Source of the DNA: Antedon mediterranea
Lineage: Eukaryota > Echinodermata > Crinoidea > Comatulida > Antedonidae
Assembly: GCF_964355755.1 (NCBI RefSeq)
Contig: NC_092676.1
Span: forward strand, 14,116,288-14,180,287
Length of the DNA stretch: 64,000 bases
Direction of reading: 5' to 3'
Shown here: piece by piece, positions 62,556-64,000 of the stretch
Position numbering within the stretch: the first letter of the stretch is position 1
Layout of the letters: every line of letters begins with the position of its first letter
Position numbers and translations under genes: made by a program
Notes under the pieces: model-generated
Database searches by the model: none
What the model was told of the DNA's origin: nothing
Seen by the model: only the letters and a program-made list of their open reading frames with translations

Positions 62556-63054
62556 CTGTAAATAATTATAATAACATGTTTAATTTAAGAGTCTGGATCA
62601 AAAATCAGTGAATGGTGGTTGGAGGTATCAACATTGATTTGCCCTGTATTTTCTTATTTTGGAATACATAGTTTCGTTCACCACAATATTTTCTCCCCCA
62701 TGGACTCTTACCGTGCCTTGAGTGGTTACCTTTTATTGGGCTGCCAACAGGACGCTGACTTGTTTGATAGACGAGTGTAGTTAGGTTATGCCACTCTTGT
62801 TCGAATTATTTCGAGTTAATATATATATATAACACTTGAACAATATTTAGGTTTTGTAGATCCGGAAACTGCAGGTCACAGGGGCACTTTAGGCCTACCT
62901 ACTAAAATCTTTAACTCGCCCTTTTTCAGTGTCATGTTAATTAAATTTCTATCATTCTGCAATTTTCAAAAGAACTATAATTGTTTCTATATCAGTTTAT
63001 TCTAATGTTCAATAAAAACAGTTAATTTCATTTTTGTGTTTTGAAATAAATTGT
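62556..63054. other. Sequence upstream of the first exon seen
   Basis: No further exon recognised; a short TATATATA run lies near 62822. Confidence 0.5.
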
Positions 63055-63480
63055 AAGTCTAAAATCTAAATCTTGAATTGGTAATTCCCAAAATCACATC
63101 TTTGTCACACACCTCGAAAGTATCCAAATTAGTAGTACAAATTACATGAAATATGTAAATAAGCGGGTGAAATTACCGTCTTCCCATATCTCGAAAACCA
63201 TTAATGCTAGAGAGCCTTATTCAGAATGTACATATTTATATTCGCTCTAATGAAACATTTTACGCAAAAATTATCGGAAATATGACATTTGACCCTCGAC
63301 CCTATTTCTCAATAGTGCCCTAAAAAAATTTGTCCTATGCTAGCTATTAGGAACCTATAGCCGGTTCATTTGAAGGCCAAACAAAGTCTCTACAGATATT
63401 TTAGTCACATTATCTCGAAACGATGCCTCTACAGACTTTGTCACTTTGTCGCTTTTTTGGAAATTCCTCGCATACATTTT
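63055..63480. repeat. Dispersed repeat, related to 2645-3115
   Basis: Shares TTAGGAACCTATAG, CTCTAATGAAACATTTTACG, GACATTTGACCCTCGACCC and CTACTAATTTGGATAC-type blocks, partly inverted relative to the other copy. Confidence 0.6.
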
Positions 63481-64000
63481 TTCCAGTAGGCTACTCGATT
63501 GCCTGGTTCTTTGTCAACACTTACGAAACTGTCTATGCCTCTATCTACCACCTCCCCCTCCCCCCTCTCCCTCGAATGCATAGCCGCAGCTCTCGTTAAA
63601 TTTGAAATGATAATGATAATAATTAAGCTCTTATTCCATTGTTATACCGCACAACAAAAAAGAGTATCTCAACAATGTATTTTATACCCGTAAATTATAA
63701 ATAAATATACAAGAAGTAGAAAGATAGTATAAAAAAACACATTTGAATACTTTTCCCCTAAAACCTAAAGATAAAACCTGAAATATATACAGGTACACAA
63801 TAATTGTGCGTGGAACTAAACTTAACCAGTAAAATTAAAATATTATTTGGATAATTATTTATTATAATATGAAATTATTTATTAAAAGGACAAGCATATA
63901 ACGGTAATTTAGAGCATTCTTTCAAAAATACTACCACCGTACTTTATTACAAAATACTACATCTCATTTTATTAGAAAATATGAAAAGTTTGTAAATACA
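63481..64000. other. AT-rich sequence at the right edge
   Basis: A C-rich run (CCACCTCCCCCTCCCCC) near 63549; nothing else recognised. Confidence 0.5.

Overview
The window reads as animal nuclear DNA that is AT-rich, intron-rich and full of transposons. There are no operons, Shine-Dalgarno sites, rRNA genes or working tRNA genes. Frequent AGGCCTAGGCC-type strings, a kringle/PAN/discoidin/C-type-lectin/EGF gene and a wide mix of LINE, Penelope and DNA-transposon relics suggest a marine invertebrate deuterostome. An echinoderm is most likely, and the low GC would suit a crinoid; this is inference.

The only host gene I can support lies on the minus strand and spans almost the whole window (62555 down to 7354), with both ends outside it. 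I find 18 exons (2,960 coding nt, about 986 codons). In order they are: kringle 1 (two exons), kringle 2 (two), a PAN/apple domain, a 13-codon linker, three F5/8 type C (discoidin) domains (three exons each), a C-type lectin-like domain, a calcium-binding EGF domain, and an unrecognised cysteine-containing exon. Every splice junction keeps frame. Module borders are all phase 1. The intron inside each kringle is also phase 1, and the two inside each discoidin domain are phase 0. One cysteine codon of kringle 2 is split across an intron and completed by the PAN exon. The product should be a secreted or membrane-anchored adhesion or recognition protein.

The other ~95% is intron, largely of mobile origin. 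From left to right: 0-7.2 kb, old LINE relics and a nearly intact LINE inserted in another repeat; 7.3-23.7 kb, the dense exon cluster (EGF, lectin, three discoidins) with a tandem duplication, a hAT-like element, SINEs and hairpins; 24-31 kb, a LINE 5' relic, a 3.9-kb long-inverted-repeat element flanked by TTAA, and a Penelope element split by a Harbinger-like element that itself holds a TA-flanked element; 32-45 kb, the PAN and kringle exons among LINE relics, a 1.3-kb inverted repeat and a foldback element with a perfect 10-bp target duplication; 45-62 kb, one 17.7-kb intron inside kringle 1, filled with LINE pieces, at least five copies of a hairpin-ended family carrying a tetranucleotide microsatellite, a 76-bp satellite, ~350-bp tandem arrays and nested repeats.

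Most of what is unusual is therefore (a) the domain order and phase consistency of the mosaic gene and (b) the layered transposon history, where several insertions can be resolved to the base because an uninterrupted copy or a target duplication is visible.
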